Source: Monoplex corrugatus
Lineage: Eukaryota; Mollusca; Gastropoda; Littorinimorpha; Ranellidae
DNA length: 64,000 nucleotides
Direction: 5' to 3'
NCBI GenBank assembly: GCA_030674185.1
Contig: JAPXFY010000015.1
Location: 19,321,989 to 19,385,988 of the forward strand
Positions within the stretch are counted from its first letter, which is position 1. Each line of letters starts with the position of its first letter. Positions 31,865 to 43,519 of the stretch are shown here, piece by piece. A model generated the notes under the pieces. The model was not told where the DNA came from. It ran no database searches and saw only the letters and a program-made list of their open reading frames with translations. The position numbers and the translations under genes are program-made.

Positions 31865-34022
31865 AAAAAAAAAGTGTTAAATGATGGTGTTGAGGAATGT
31901 GTCCCAAAAGTTAAAGTTAGTAATTATAAACATTTCAGACCTATATGGTTAGATAAAAAGGCTCTGAGGAAAATTAAAAAGAAGTATAATACATATAAAA
32001 GATATTTGAGAACCAAAAAAGGTAGTGATTATGATAGATATATAACAGTAAGAAATAAATGTGCCAAATTGTTGAAGAAAACCAGAAAAGAGTATGAGAA
32101 AAATATTGCTAAGGAAAGTAAAAGTAACCCGAAAAAATTTTGGAAATATGTACAAGAAAGGACAAAAGTTAATACAGGTATTAGCCCCTTAAAAACCAAT
32201 GATGGAAAACTGGTAATGTTACAGATAAAGACAAAGCTGAAGTTTTAAATAAATTTTTTGCAAGCGTTTTTACAACAGAAGATATCAGTACATTACCAGA
32301 TTTAATAGAAAATTCAAAGTCAAATGGTATATCATTATGTGATATCAGAGTTATTCCAACTGCGGTAGAAAAAAAGTTACAGGAACTAAACCCGAATAAA
32401 GCTAAAGGACCAGATTTGATATCCCCTAGGATACTAAAGGAAGTAAGTAAAGAACTTGCAAAGCCACTTTGTATATTATTTAATAAGTCCTTAGAATCAG
32501 GTGAGTTACCAAATGATTGGAAAACAGCCGATGTTAAAGCCTTGTTTAAGAAAGGAAATAGGAGTGACGCTGGGAACTATAGACCTGTAAGTTTAACTTG
32601 TATTGTTTGTAAAGTACTGGAATCACTAATAAGAGATTGTATCATTTCTCACTTTGAAAGTAATAAATTTTATGCAAAATGTCAACATGGATTTAGAGGG
32701 AAAAGATCCTGTGTAACCCAATTATTAGAACAATAGAAGTTATGGAGGATTTCACCAATATGATGGACAATGGGGACCCCTTTGATATCGTGTATCTTGA
32801 TTTTAGAAAAGCTTTTGATTCTGTACCTTACGAAAGACTGCTCATAAAATTAGCATCTTATGGTATTACAGGAAATACACTCAAATGGACCCAAAATTTT
32901 TTGTATGATCGAAAGCAGAGGGTAAAGGTAGAAAATGCTGAATCAGAAGAAACAAAAGTAAAAAGCGGGATCCCTCAGGGTAGTGTACTGGGTCCAATCT
33001 TGTTTACAGTATTTATAAATGACTTACCTGATTCACTGCACTGTACTTGCAAAATTTTTGCTGACGATACAAAACTATATGACAAGGTTGCCAATGTTAA
33101 TTTAATTCAACAGGACTTGCTAATACTACAAAACTGGTCAGATACTTGGAATTTATATTTTAATGTTTCAAAATGCCATGTAATGCATGTTGGTAAGAAG
33201 AATATTAGACGAGAGTATTTCATGAAAATTGGAAATGATGTACAGAAAATTAGTGTGTGTGAAATGGAAAAAGACTTGGGAGTTACATTTGATAGTGAAT
33301 TATCCTTTGACCTGCACATTAAAAGAGTAGCAAATAGGGCTAACCAAATGATAGGAATTATCAAAAGAACATTTTCGTACATGAATAAACATACATTTTT
33401 AATGTTGTATAAGGCTTTTGTTAGACCACATTTAGAATACGCAAGTGTTGTTTGGAATCCGTATTTGATAAGTCAAAAATGATTGAAAATGTACAAAGAA
33501 GGGCAACTAGGTTGCTTATAGAGTGTAAAAATATGAGTTATGAAGAAAGGCTTAAGTTTTTAAAACTTCATTCACTGAAAGGTAGGAGGGTTAGGGGGGA
33601 TTTAATACAGGTATACAAAATAATGAATGGGATGGATAAGCTATCAGTTGAAACAATTTTTTTCCTTTCCACAAGGAATGCTGAAGGTAAAATATTTGTT
33701 AAACACAGAAATACTAACACAAGAGCGTTTTGTTTTTCTGACAGAATTGTTAAATTGTGGAATAAAATTCCTTTTGAAATTAAATTTACTAACAGCATTA
33801 ATTAACAAATTCAAAAATTTCCTGGACGATGATGCAGAATTCAAAATTTTATTTTAAAAAAATAGACTGAAGCAGATTTGCTCAAGTATGAATATTAAGG
33901 CATGCTTTTCAGACCCCGAAGAAGAAAGCGTTAAACAAAAAAGATAGGGCGTTAAAAGATCAGAAGGCCAAGGCTACGAGCCAGCCCTCAGCTACTACTA
34001 GGCTACTACTACTACTTTGACA
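31865..34022 (+). mobile_element. CR1-like LINE, 5'-truncated, AT-rich, four frameshifts
   Basis: The frames, joined, encode a C-terminal endonuclease/linker (to 32215), RT with LNPNKAKGPDLISPRIL, NYRPVSLT, FRKAFDSVPYERL, KSGIPQGSVLGPILF and the catalytic FADD at about 33057, then EKDLGVTFD and the C-terminal RRATRLL-LKLHSLKGRRVRGDLIQ. Breaks at about 32215, 32733, 33465 and 33795 are single frame changes. The stop is near 33857, followed by a 3' UTR ending in (CTA)n repeats at 33996-34017. It is noticeably more AT-rich than the other LINEs, suggesting a different lineage or age. Confidence 0.85.
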
Positions 34023-34527
34023 GGAAGTTAGACATCCCGAACGCTCTTTAAAAGGCTGCCGCTGATTGGCTAAAATTTGGGTCTCTCCACTTTGTGTTCT
34101 CAGTAAACAACCAATGAAAATTGTCGTTCTGTCTGCTTTTGGCCTTGTAACAAAGGACTTGAAAGGTTAAAAACCCAAATTACGCCCAAAAGTGGTTTTT
34201 TCGACTTTTTGGAAGGCTCAAAGCTTGCTGAAGTCTCTTTTAAAAAAAAGATCTCCAAATAAAACAAAAAGATTTGTATCTTTTAAGTCACGCAGCAGTT
34301 AAGGGAAATAACTCGTCTGATATAAATCTGCATATATATCATAAAAATGAAATTACTATGACACATTTGGTAAATTAAAATTATTTTCTCTGGTAAACAC
34401 ACTCGAGAAAAACCTATCCAATGGGGTTTTTTTGTGTGCTTTTTCTTGATCAATGATTCTTGAGAGACTGGCCCAGCGTATACACACTCTGTGTACCCTC
34501 TTGTTTGGTTGGTTGGTTTTGGTTACG

Positions 34528-34572
34528 ATTGGTTTGATTTCGGTGCTGAGACGTTTAAGGATGCTATATATA
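34528..34572 (+). promoter_or_regulatory. Candidate core promoter of the PABP-like gene (CCAAT + TATA)
   Basis: Inverted CCAAT (ATTGG, 34528-34532) and TATATATA (34565-34572). A start site ~30 bp downstream would be near 34596-34602, putting the CCAAT box at about -70 and leaving a 5' UTR of ~30 nt before the ATG at 34630. Spacing is canonical; no transcript evidence. Confidence 0.6.
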
Positions 34573-34629
34573 GGAAATAAGCATGTGCTGTTTGACAGTA
34601 GTTCCGCATTATACTGTAGTTGCTGCAAC

Positions 34630-36027
34630 ATGGCTGAAGCGGCGGATACGAAGGATGACAGCATGGAACAAAATCTTGAAGAAAACCAGACGCCAAAGGA
34701 ACCTGGAGAATCTGGAGGTGATGAACCTTTCGAAGTTGTTCCTGGAACAAATCTATACTTGAAGAATTTAGATAACTTTATTGACGACGAAGTCCTTTAT
34801 ATGATTTTCCAACAATTCGGAAAAATAACAAGTGCTAAAGTGATGAGAAATGAAATAGGTGTTTCGAAAGGGTTTGGATTCGTCTGTTTTGAGACACCTG
34901 AGGAAGCAGCTGTGGCTTTGAAAAATATGGATGGAAAATTGGTTGGCAAAAAACCATTGTATGTCGCAGTCGCTCAGAAAAAAGCGGATCGGGAAGCATA
35001 CCTCGCCACACTGCGGGATAAACCATTCAGCGAACGGGTGTTTTCTGTAGCTGCACACACTTTGACAAGTACACCGAGTGCAATCCAGTCATCGCCAGTA
35101 TCAGTTACGGGCACCCATCCAACGACCACGGAATCTTTCCCAGTGCTTGACAAAAATATTTTAACAAACGGCAGTGCACTGACAGGGACACAGGAGGTAC
35201 CCCAGCCTGCCCAACAGCATTTTATGCGTGCTTTGCCAGAACATAGAGTGGGAAATGGACAATATAGGTTTGTGGCGTGCCCAGTGCGACCTCAGGTTGC
35301 AGCAGCACCCACTGCTAGCATCAGACTGCCTGTTGCAGGACCCCCTGTTCGGGTACAGGCTGTTCCAGGACCCCCTGTTCAGGCACAGCCTGTTGCAGGA
35401 CCCCGTGTTTGGGCGCAGCCTGTTGCAAGACCCCCTGTTCTAAGACCCCCTGTTCTGGCCCTTTACCGGCCAGTTGTACAACTCCCAGCACCTACAGGTC
35501 CACTTGGTGTAGGTGCACGATCATGTAATGGCCTAATGTTTAATCAGGCCAACACAAGACCCCAGCCAGCGTTTCATCAGATGCAGCCAGCATATTGGTG
35601 GGCCAACCCAGCTGTCGGCCAAGTTGGAGTGCGACAGGTGAATGCACCCCAGCCCGATCCCGCTGTACTGCCCCCATCCTTCATTCGGGGGAATGGCTAT
35701 CCCCACATCCCAGTGCCAGCAGGTATGACACAGCCATCAATGCCCAATGGGCATACATCACACAATCAGCCAGCAACAAATGGTGCTCTGTGGCCGCAAG
35801 TTCTGAATGGACACAGCTCTGTAGCTGAACAACCAAGACATCATGTGCGCTGGGCTAATGCCAATGGTCAGTATATTGGTGGTAGAGCTAATGTACAGGT
35901 GAATACAGTAACTTATACAAATGGTTTTGCCAGTGGTGCTTCAAATGGCAGAACCAATGGACACGCCAATGGTCATACCAGGGGTCGTACTAGAGGTCGT
36001 ACCAGTGGCCATTGGAATGGTCACTAA
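34630..36027 (+). CDS. Intronless poly(A)-binding-protein-like, single RRM
   Basis: 465 residues. An acidic N-terminus (1-38) is followed by one RRM (about 41-116) with RNP2 LYLKNL (42-47) and RNP1 KGFGFVCF (80-87). It reads like RRM4 of cytoplasmic PABP, including the [17 protein letters not shown] and [16 protein letters not shown] stretches that continue past the fold. The rest is a Pro/Val/Gln-rich linker with imperfect ~11-residue repeats ([10 protein letters not shown] type, about 233-275), and a C-terminal tail rich in NGH and RGR repeats (about 440-465). RRM1-3 and the MLLE domain are absent. I chose the ATG at 34630 rather than the upstream in-frame ATG at 34453 because it has a strong context (AACATGG) and lies just after a TATA box, whereas the 59-codon extension would span that promoter. 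An RNA-binding role is expected; the lack of introns suggests a retrogene. Confidence 0.85.
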   Translation: MAEAADTKDDSMEQNLEENQTPKEPGESGGDEPFEVVPGTNLYLKNLDNFIDDEVLYMIFQQFGKITSAKVMRNEIGVSKGFGFVCFETPEEAAVALKNMDGKLVGKKPLYVAVAQKKADREAYLATLRDKPFSERVFSVAAHTLTSTPSAIQSSPVSVTGTHPTTTESFPVLDKNILTNGSALTGTQEVPQPAQQHFMRALPEHRVGNGQYRFVACPVRPQVAAAPTASIRLPVAGPPVRVQAVPGPPVQAQPVAGPRVWAQPVARPPVLRPPVLALYRPVVQLPAPTGPLGVGARSCNGLMFNQANTRPQPAFHQMQPAYWWANPAVGQVGVRQVNAPQPDPAVLPPSFIRGNGYPHIPVPAGMTQPSMPNGHTSHNQPATNGALWPQVLNGHSSVAEQPRHHVRWANANGQYIGGRANVQVNTVTYTNGFASGASNGRTNGHANGHTRGRTRGRTSGHWNGH

Positions 36028-37750
36028 CCATTGATTAGTTTTCAAGATTAAATCATAGAACAAATACCGGACTTGTAATCAGCAGCAATGGATTTTTCCC
36101 TCTTTCAGTCAATATCTTATTGTGGTCAGAGCTGGCTGAAAAACACAACCTTGAAACAGGATCAATGAAGAACTGTATTGTGTTTTTAAGATTTGAGTAC
36201 AACATTTTTTAAATGAAATTCACCAGTCCAAGAGTCCGAAATATTTGCTGCGGGACTAGGAATCAGATGGCATTTTCACAAGTTACAGGCAACCAGGGCA
36301 ATAGAATATTATCTGGTCTTGCAGTATTTTTATAGTGCAGGGTTGAATAACTAATTTCATGCCACTGATAAAAGTGATATTGTGGATAAGGAAAAGTAAG
36401 GTATAGAACTGTTTGTCTGGAAAATAAGATACATTTCCAGATTATGATCATTATTAGGCCAGCTTAATGTATTTTGTATAAACTCGGATTCGCTGCTACG
36501 TAGTCCCAAGATGGAAAATGCCCACAAAGCAGTGTACATGACATGTTCATGATGTTCTCAAGCCCAGTACATTTTCATTTGAATTTCATTATTGTACATT
36601 GTTAGAAAAAACTTTGATAATACTGTGAAGGCCCTACTGTGGAATATTTTTACCAGTTTTTATCAATATCAGGTTACCGATTCATTGATTGTCATGTAGT
36701 GATAGTGACAGTAAGAGAGTGTGACAATAAGTGTTGTGAAAATGAACAGTCCAGTAGGCCTGCATGATATTATGATTCATATTATCCGGAAGATGTTCTT
36801 TTTTTTTTTTCCAAGTTGTCGTGTTTAGATGTTGAAAGAGGTAGTGATTTATAATACTAATAGAATTGGGCACCGTGAGTGTCACTGTTGACTGTTGTGT
36901 AATCGCATGAGTGATTTATTTTTGAATATTCCATTTTCTTTGTTTAACACAAAGAGGGATTAGTCATTTTCCTTGCATTTGTATGGGCAGAAAAAGAGGA
37001 AAATACACTTAATTTCTTTTCTTTTTTTCAAACTAGTTATAGTGGCACTTATTGTATGTAGTAGGCCTACTTTTTTTTGTTACTTTGTACAAAACAGCTA
37101 GATTTACAAAGTACTACTAAGTTTTAGTGCTAGTAATGAATCAGAATGAGTAGTAGAATGGTTGAAACCCTGTACTTTGAACAGAGTTGCAAAACGTTCA
37201 CAGTGCAGTTGGTTGGACTGGAGAAAGCATGCAAAAAGTTTCATGACCCAGGTTCATGCCCTTTAAGTGGAGTGGAAGCTGTACTTTTATGCCAAGCAGA
37301 GCCTCTGTTATTTGATAACAGTGTTTTCACACACAGAAACACAAATATTTTGTGTTATTGTGAATGCTACAGTTGCAATTGTGCCTTATGATTGTTTTTG
37401 GATAAAACTAGTATTGGTAAAAAGTAAAACAAAATGTTACAGAAAAGTATGGGTAGTAAAACTAAAACTAGTAAAAGGGACTTTTTGACAAAGATGTAGC
37501 CTAATTTTCAGGCACACATTTTGTGTTTGTGAGTAAGAACTAAGATGCAAGAATTATTCACAGAAAACTATTTGGCTGTAATTTTGGACCAAGATAAGCT
37601 AGTGGAAAAAAAAATTGAAAAAATTGTTACAGATCATATAGCCTAGGCCTAGGCCTAGGCTTAAGTTCATTTTTTTTCTTTCATCTGTAAATTTTTTCTT
37701 TCATCTGTAAAGTGCTGGGTTGGACTTTATCGACCATGATAGTTGACCAT
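36028..37750. other. 3' flank of the PABP-like gene; no gene seen
   Basis: AT-rich non-coding sequence, probably including 3' UTR. No canonical AATAAA was assigned close to the stop. Holds TAGGCCTA motifs at 37062 and a tandem (TAGGCC)3 at 37644-37661, plus a small direct repeat of TTTTTTCTTTCATCTGTAAA (37672-37710). Confidence 0.5.
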
Positions 37751-37754
37751 ATGC

Positions 37755-38271
37755 AGTGTTGATTCTAGGTTTCGGGATTCACATGATTTTTTTCTTTTGC
37801 CCGCAAAAAATCAAGCCTCGTGCGGGCAGCATCCCGCATTTATCAAGGAAAGCCCGCCCGCATGTTTTGCTCGCCAACGCGTACCGTACTTTAAGGTCTA
37901 CACATCTAACTTTTGGCTGAATCAGCCCCGCAGGCAACACACGCAGGCTAGGCCTAGCTGATTCATAGGTCCCACTCCACTCCAAGCATACTGTGGTTAT
38001 TTTTAGCAAGTGGTAGGCGCGACTGAGTGCGAAGCTTTACGATTGGTCGCTGTAACCCAATCAGCATTTATTACACAGACCTATCGAACGGAAATGACAC
38101 AGCCGCCATTGTTAGAATTTGAGCGCCGAACGCGAAAATGAAGTGAATACGGTTTTTACCCTGCCGCCGCTGACTCCCATTGGTTTTGTCAGGCCCCCCT
38201 TTTTTTGACTGGAGAGGGGGCCTGCCCCCCCCCCCCCCCCCCTTTATGAAAATCCTAGAATCAACAGTGCA
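37755..38271. mobile_element. Non-autonomous DNA transposon with 16-bp TIRs (hAT-like, class uncertain)
   Basis: Left end CAGTGTTGATTCTAGG; right end reverse-complements to CACTGTTGATTCTAGG. CATATG flanks both sides, and CAGTG is a direct repeat at both ends, so the exact target duplication is ambiguous. No coding capacity. A C homopolymer (~18) lies near the right end. Confidence 0.65.
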
Positions 38272-38274
38272 TAT

Positions 38275-40560
38275 GTACATGTATGTAAGAACAGAAGAAA
38301 ATTTCACATTTAAAGCGTGTTGAGTGCCTTCCCATCCTTGTTTATTGTGGTTTTATGTTTTTGATACCAATCTCCACTGATTCCCCTCTTTTGATCTCTC
38401 TCAATCCCCTTATTCCCGTAAAAAAAAATTTTCTTTCTTTTTTCTCTCTTTTTTATGTGTATTGTTAATTTGAAATGGTGCTGTAATTTTAAGTAGGTCT
38501 ACATTACAGGAACTTTGCAAGAAATGTCATGTCAGTGTTATGTTTAGAGCAGAAAACTTATTCAAAGTTGATTTATAGCTCTCACTAAGGTAGCTTATGT
38601 TTGCCATTTACTACACAACAAAGTGTGTATCTGTTTGGTATTAAATCAGTCAGCGATAACCATAATGTTCATCGTCGTTCTCTTTGTTTAAATTTTAATA
38701 TGTATGTCTGTGCCAGTTTGATTCTTTAGCATTATTTGTTTTAAGCACTGCAAAGATATGCCCAGTTCTAGTCTTTACAAAATGCTGATGGTTTCCTGAC
38801 ACTTTCAGTACAGTAAGTTTCAGGGAAAACAGTAGTTTGTATAAATTTACTATTCATTTCATAATGAAAGTTTTCCTTTGTAGGATTTTTATCTTCCCCG
38901 ATTTATTTTTATTTGTCAGGTAAAAGGGAAATGTGTAAACATAATATTACTTGCAACTACTTTTCATCTGATTTGTAATTTTATCAAGGCACTGGACATC
39001 AAGATTGTAGACATTTTTAACAGCATTCAAACTTTAGTGAAACTGTAAGCAAGGGTTAGAAGTGTCTGGCTCATTATGCCTGACTGAAAATCATATAGTT
39101 TGTTATACTATTACATGGTTTATTTATAGATTACACAGAATTTTTTTTTGGATTTTTTTTTTTCTTCAAATTTTTGATATTTCAACTTTGGCTTCTAACT
39201 AATGAAATACTGACATGTCTTAGAGTGTTACACATACTGACATAGTTGTATAGTGAAATTCACTGGGCATCGTTATAACACAAAAAAGGGGTTCACTTAA
39301 GGCACTCACAGGTCTGTGGAAGATCAGAAAATGTCTCCACCTGTTAACAGTTTGGTGCTAGGCTGCTATCCAGGCAAGATTGAACTCCGACCTTTTCCTT
39401 TGGAAACATGATGTCCTAACCCTATGACCATCAGTATCATGCCCATGAAACATAAATTGGTTTCTCAGCATTGTTGAAAACGGGCTTCAGTCTTGTCTTG
39501 TTGAGAAACGAAGAGGAACTGAACTGAATGATTCCATTCAGATGCTTGTCGGTTGGCTTTGCCGACTCGTTCTGTGCTCTCAGTGTAATTTTAGAGTTCA
39601 GTGACGCGCTGTGACAAGCAGGTGGTCTTGTGATCTTGGTGAGCAGGTTGAGTTTTCATTGTTTGGTTTTGTGTTATATAAATGATGTAAAAAAAATGAT
39701 GTAAGCATTTTTCAAACTTGATTATTTAGAGTACGCTAAAAAAAGGTTTTGAGATGATTGTATTTTTATATGATGCCGGTGTTTTGTGTTCTGATTTAAT
39801 CATAATCATATGTGAGAAAAGACTGGATGAGACACATGTCTGATTTAATTATGATCACATAACATGTGAGAAAAGGCTTTGGTGACAGGCATACTGACAG
39901 GATGCCTTCCTGAACATGTTTTACTCTGTGTGTGTGTGTGCGTTTGCTGGTATGTAATGTGCTTTGGCTGTTACTTTGATGAAATATGAATATGATATTT
40001 GAAATACATGTATTTGCTTTTTCATGTCATGCGTTTGGTCTGCTCACCCCAGCGTTTGGTCCGCTCACCCCATCCACCTTCCCATCTCAGACACAACAAA
40101 TTTTTATACGGGTACAATGTTTTATGTGTCATTTTTTTGTATTCATTGTCTGCTTCATTGCAGCTTTTTTTAAGATTTAGAAAAATGTTATGTTCACCTC
40201 TTGTCAATGTCATCATATATGCATGTTTGCGCTTGTGAACTGCTTGAGAAGCTAATATAAGACATCGACAGGCAAAACAGGTTGGCATAAATTAATCATG
40301 TTTCACTTTGAGACTAATGTAGTTTGAAATTCAAGGTCTCTTTTAGCTGATAATTTCATGCTTTGGGTGAAATGAAGTCCTAAAATAAAGAGTAAACACC
40401 CAATGGAGAAATGATGACAGAGGAATCTTGCTATACTAACCAAAAACTGAATGAATGACAACTAAGCTGAATGTTTATTGAATGAATGATTGTGTGATAG
40501 ACTTGAATGATGCACCTAGAGATTCCTGCAACAAACCATGAAGACAAGGAACAAGAGAGG
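38275..40560. other. Intergenic; no gene seen
   Basis: AT-rich. A tRNA-like SINE remnant in minus orientation is at about 39310-39420 (AAGATTGAACTCCGACC as inverted B box). Imperfect repeats of TTGGTCTGCTCACCCCA lie at 40035-40070. No exon with recognisable homology. Confidence 0.5.
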
Positions 40561-40639
40561 AGAACCCAAGAAAATAGCAACAAACAACTGATGCCACAGC
40601 TACTCTATCCACACAAAACCAACATCTGACAGTCACCAA

Positions 40640-40790
40640 AGCAAACTCCAAAAGCAGTCTACTAGAGAAGAGGGACGATCAAGGAACAAAGAGAAGACAC
40701 CATCACGAACATCAAACAACCAAAGAAGCCCACCAGAGAAGAGGAAAGACCAAGGGACAAAGAGAAGACACCATCATAAACAGCGATAAC
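40640..40790. repeat. Imperfect tandem duplication, ~75-80 bp x2
   Basis: GAAGAGGGACGATCAAGGAA...AGAAGACACCATCACGAAC is followed by a similar unit with GAAGAGGAAAGACCAAGGGA...AGAAGACACCATCATAAAC. Confidence 0.75.
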
Positions 40791-41007
40791 AAAGGGGAGA
40801 GAGAGAGAGAGAGAGACAATGACAATGATGCTTTATTTTTCAACAGTAAAAGCTATTGGCTAGAAGCCATTTTTCAAACTTGCCGTTGCTATTCTATACA
40901 CATGACATTTGTTTACAGTAACAAGTACAGCTTAAGGAAAATACATGTTGAATACTAAAATTAAGATAACATTACATTGAAATCAAGAAACGTACACAGT
41001 CAGCACT

Positions 41008-41065
41008 TAGAGATAGATAGATAGATAGAGAGAGAGGTAGATAGTATAGATAGATAGATAGACAG
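41008..41065. repeat. (GATA)n microsatellite
   Basis: AGAT repeats, interrupted, within a purine-rich stretch that continues to ~41230. Confidence 0.9.
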
Positions 41066-41343
41066 ATGAGCAGGTAGATAAGTAAAGAAAGAGAAAGATA
41101 ATGTTGATAGTGATAATAATAAAAAATAAGACGAAGAAGAGGAAGAAGGAAGAGGAGGAGAGGAAAACACAGTAAACAAAATAGTAATAAGATAAAACAA
41201 AATAAAATGAAATAGAGGGAGAAGAAACATTACATGTGAAAAAATATAGAAGATAAATAAAGCGTCAATAGACTAATGTTCTTACAATTAAATCAAGAGA
41301 TGAATCAATTTTTGATTACACACAAAAATATTAACACTGCTAC

Positions 41344-41370
41344 AACAATTACACACTACTACTACTACTA

Positions 41371-41406
<36 letters not shown>

Positions 41407-41410
41407 ACTG

Positions 41411-41447
<37 letters not shown>

Positions 41448-41522
41448 AACTACTACTACTACTATTACTACTACTACTATTACGACTACTACTACTACCA
41501 CCACTACCACTACTACTACTAA
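41344..41522. repeat. (CTA)n / (CTG)n trinucleotide array
   Basis: CTA repeats, about ten CTG units at 41372-41405, then more CTA with ATT and ACC variants. The minus-strand poly-Ser ORF is an artefact. A run of about 15 G lies nearby at 41591-41606. Confidence 0.95.
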
Positions 41523-42185
41523 ATGGAGGTAGAAAAAAAGAGCAGTTCAGAAGGATGATTAGAGGGGGAAAAAAAGAAAGAAAAAAAAAAGGGGGGGGGG
41601 GGGGGAGTAGCAAACATTGGGTCGATTGAAGGCATAAACACATAAAATTCTGTAGGAGACAGAAAATCAACAGATGATATGAAGTCAAATAGACAAATTT
41701 ATGTATAGATAAATAAAGTAAATTTTACTTTCGACAATAGGAAATTACAGTAATGATAAACGCATATGTATAATAGAAATATCATACATGTGTAAACAAA
41801 TCAATAATTCATGTAATAAGAATAGTAACCATAATCAAGCGCCGTTTTTCTTGATAGGAGAAGAGAGATACAAGTGTGATATGGATAACAGTTGGAGAAA
41901 AGTGACAAATACAGACAGCAGATAAGAGCCAACCAAACAAACAGACAAAATGGCTAACAAATAAGATGGGCAAGCAAGCAAGCAAAGCAAAAAACAAACA
42001 AAGAAAATGAACAAAAGCAATGAGAAATAAAGAAGAAGCAAGAGAGAATCAAACACGTCATAGAGTCATCAACAAATCATCGCATATAATACAGAAAGAA
42101 ATACTGGTTGGCTGTTTGAACTGTTAAAATATCAATAGTGTTAAAAAACAAACAAAAAAAACCCCACGAATTATCATTGTGCATA

Positions 42186-42187
42186 CA

Positions 42188-42275
<88 letters not shown>
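42186..42275. repeat. (AC)n microsatellite
   Basis: About 80 bp of pure AC. Confidence 0.95.
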
Positions 42276-42281
<6 letters not shown>

Positions 42282-43239
42282 AGATTAGATGTCATAGGTT
42301 GAAAGGCAGAGAGAGAGAGAGTGATGGAGAAAGAGAGAATGCATGCACTACCTCTGTCCATCTAATTTCATCATCTTATATTAGAATTGTATAAAAGATA
42401 AATAGCAAGATTCCCTGTACTCTCCCACAAAGCTTTGTGGGGGAAAAACTGATCTCCACAACAAGGGGGGGGGGAAAAAAAAAAGTCAGCAAGGTGAACA
42501 CTGAACTGTGCATGAACTGAAATCACACGAGTGCTTCCACTGCCAACAGTAGGACTAGGAGAGAATTAGTTCAGAGCTGGTCATCCAAAATCTGTTGAGT
42601 TTTCTGAACTAGCACAGCTTACAGCTTCTGCATGTTTCAGTCCTGCTGCAAATGGTGTATACATAATTATGAAGTGTATGACAAAAATTCTGAGACTGTG
42701 CCATAGGATGTAAGTGTGCTTGTTATATGTGTGTGTGCTTGTCAGTACATGCATATGTGAGTTTGTGCACATGTGCGCATGCTTGCATGTATGTGTGTGC
42801 GTGTGTAAAATACCTCACAGTATTATGTTCATCTGGTTGGTAAATCTTTAACCTGTGTCAAAACAGGTAATGATTAATGAATCATCTTTGTGAAGTTCCA
42901 TTTTCATTCCTCACATTTTCCACCTAGAAATAAATATATGAATAAATAAATGAGAATTTAAATAAAATAGATAAATAAATAAACTTATTGATAATCAAAA
43001 AGTCCAGTAGGCCCTACCAGCCTGTTATAAAGTAGTACAAGTCAACTCTTTCCATTATTTTGATTCTAAAGTTTGTTCGGGTTTTCAGAATGGTCAAGTC
43101 TTTTGAATCACAAAGTTGACTAACTTTTGTGTCTCAGTTTTTTGCTCCCATTTTCTATGCCACCATAATGGCTGCAGAAGCTGGCACAGTTTTTGTAATG
43201 CAATGATGATCATGATAGTAAGGATTATAATCATAATGC

Positions 43240-43515
43240 TATGGGCCTTATAGAATTGAGACTGTGATAAGGCTTTACTCTGTACTCACTATTATAATAT
43301 CTTGGAGTCAGCCTGGCCTGAACGTACAGATACCTGTGTTGGTAAGAATGTTTGAGCAACATCCTCAGTGATGCATCTGTGAGTGGATGAGGCTCAATTG
43401 TCTGGTCCCAGTCTTCCCACTGTGCCATAGCTCGCTGGCTTTTTAAGGGACTGATGGGGTTTTGAACCCACAACCTTCCAGTTGGTAGTCATTGCGCAGT
43501 CCACTACACCATGGT
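43240..43515 (-). mobile_element. tRNA-derived SINE, family S3
   Basis: Reverse complement begins CACCATGGTGTAGTGGACTG with GGTTGTGGGTTCAAAACCCC as T-arm/B-box region, and shares GGGAAGACTGGGACCA with 17713-17905. The tRNA-like part has lost anticodon-arm pairing as far as can be judged and is not called as a tRNA gene. Confidence 0.7.
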
Positions 43516-43519
43516 GATT

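Noticed and set aside
34453..34629. Upstream in-frame extension of the PABP-like ORF
   Set aside because: It covers the CCAAT and TATA boxes and has a hydrophobic, unrelated sequence; the ATG at 34630 has better context.
41368..41688. Poly-Ser ORF, minus strand
   Set aside because: Product of CTA/CTG repeats and a G run.
43440..43515. tRNA gene candidate (minus)
   Set aside because: A and B boxes are present, but the flanks match a SINE body and acceptor/anticodon pairing does not look intact.
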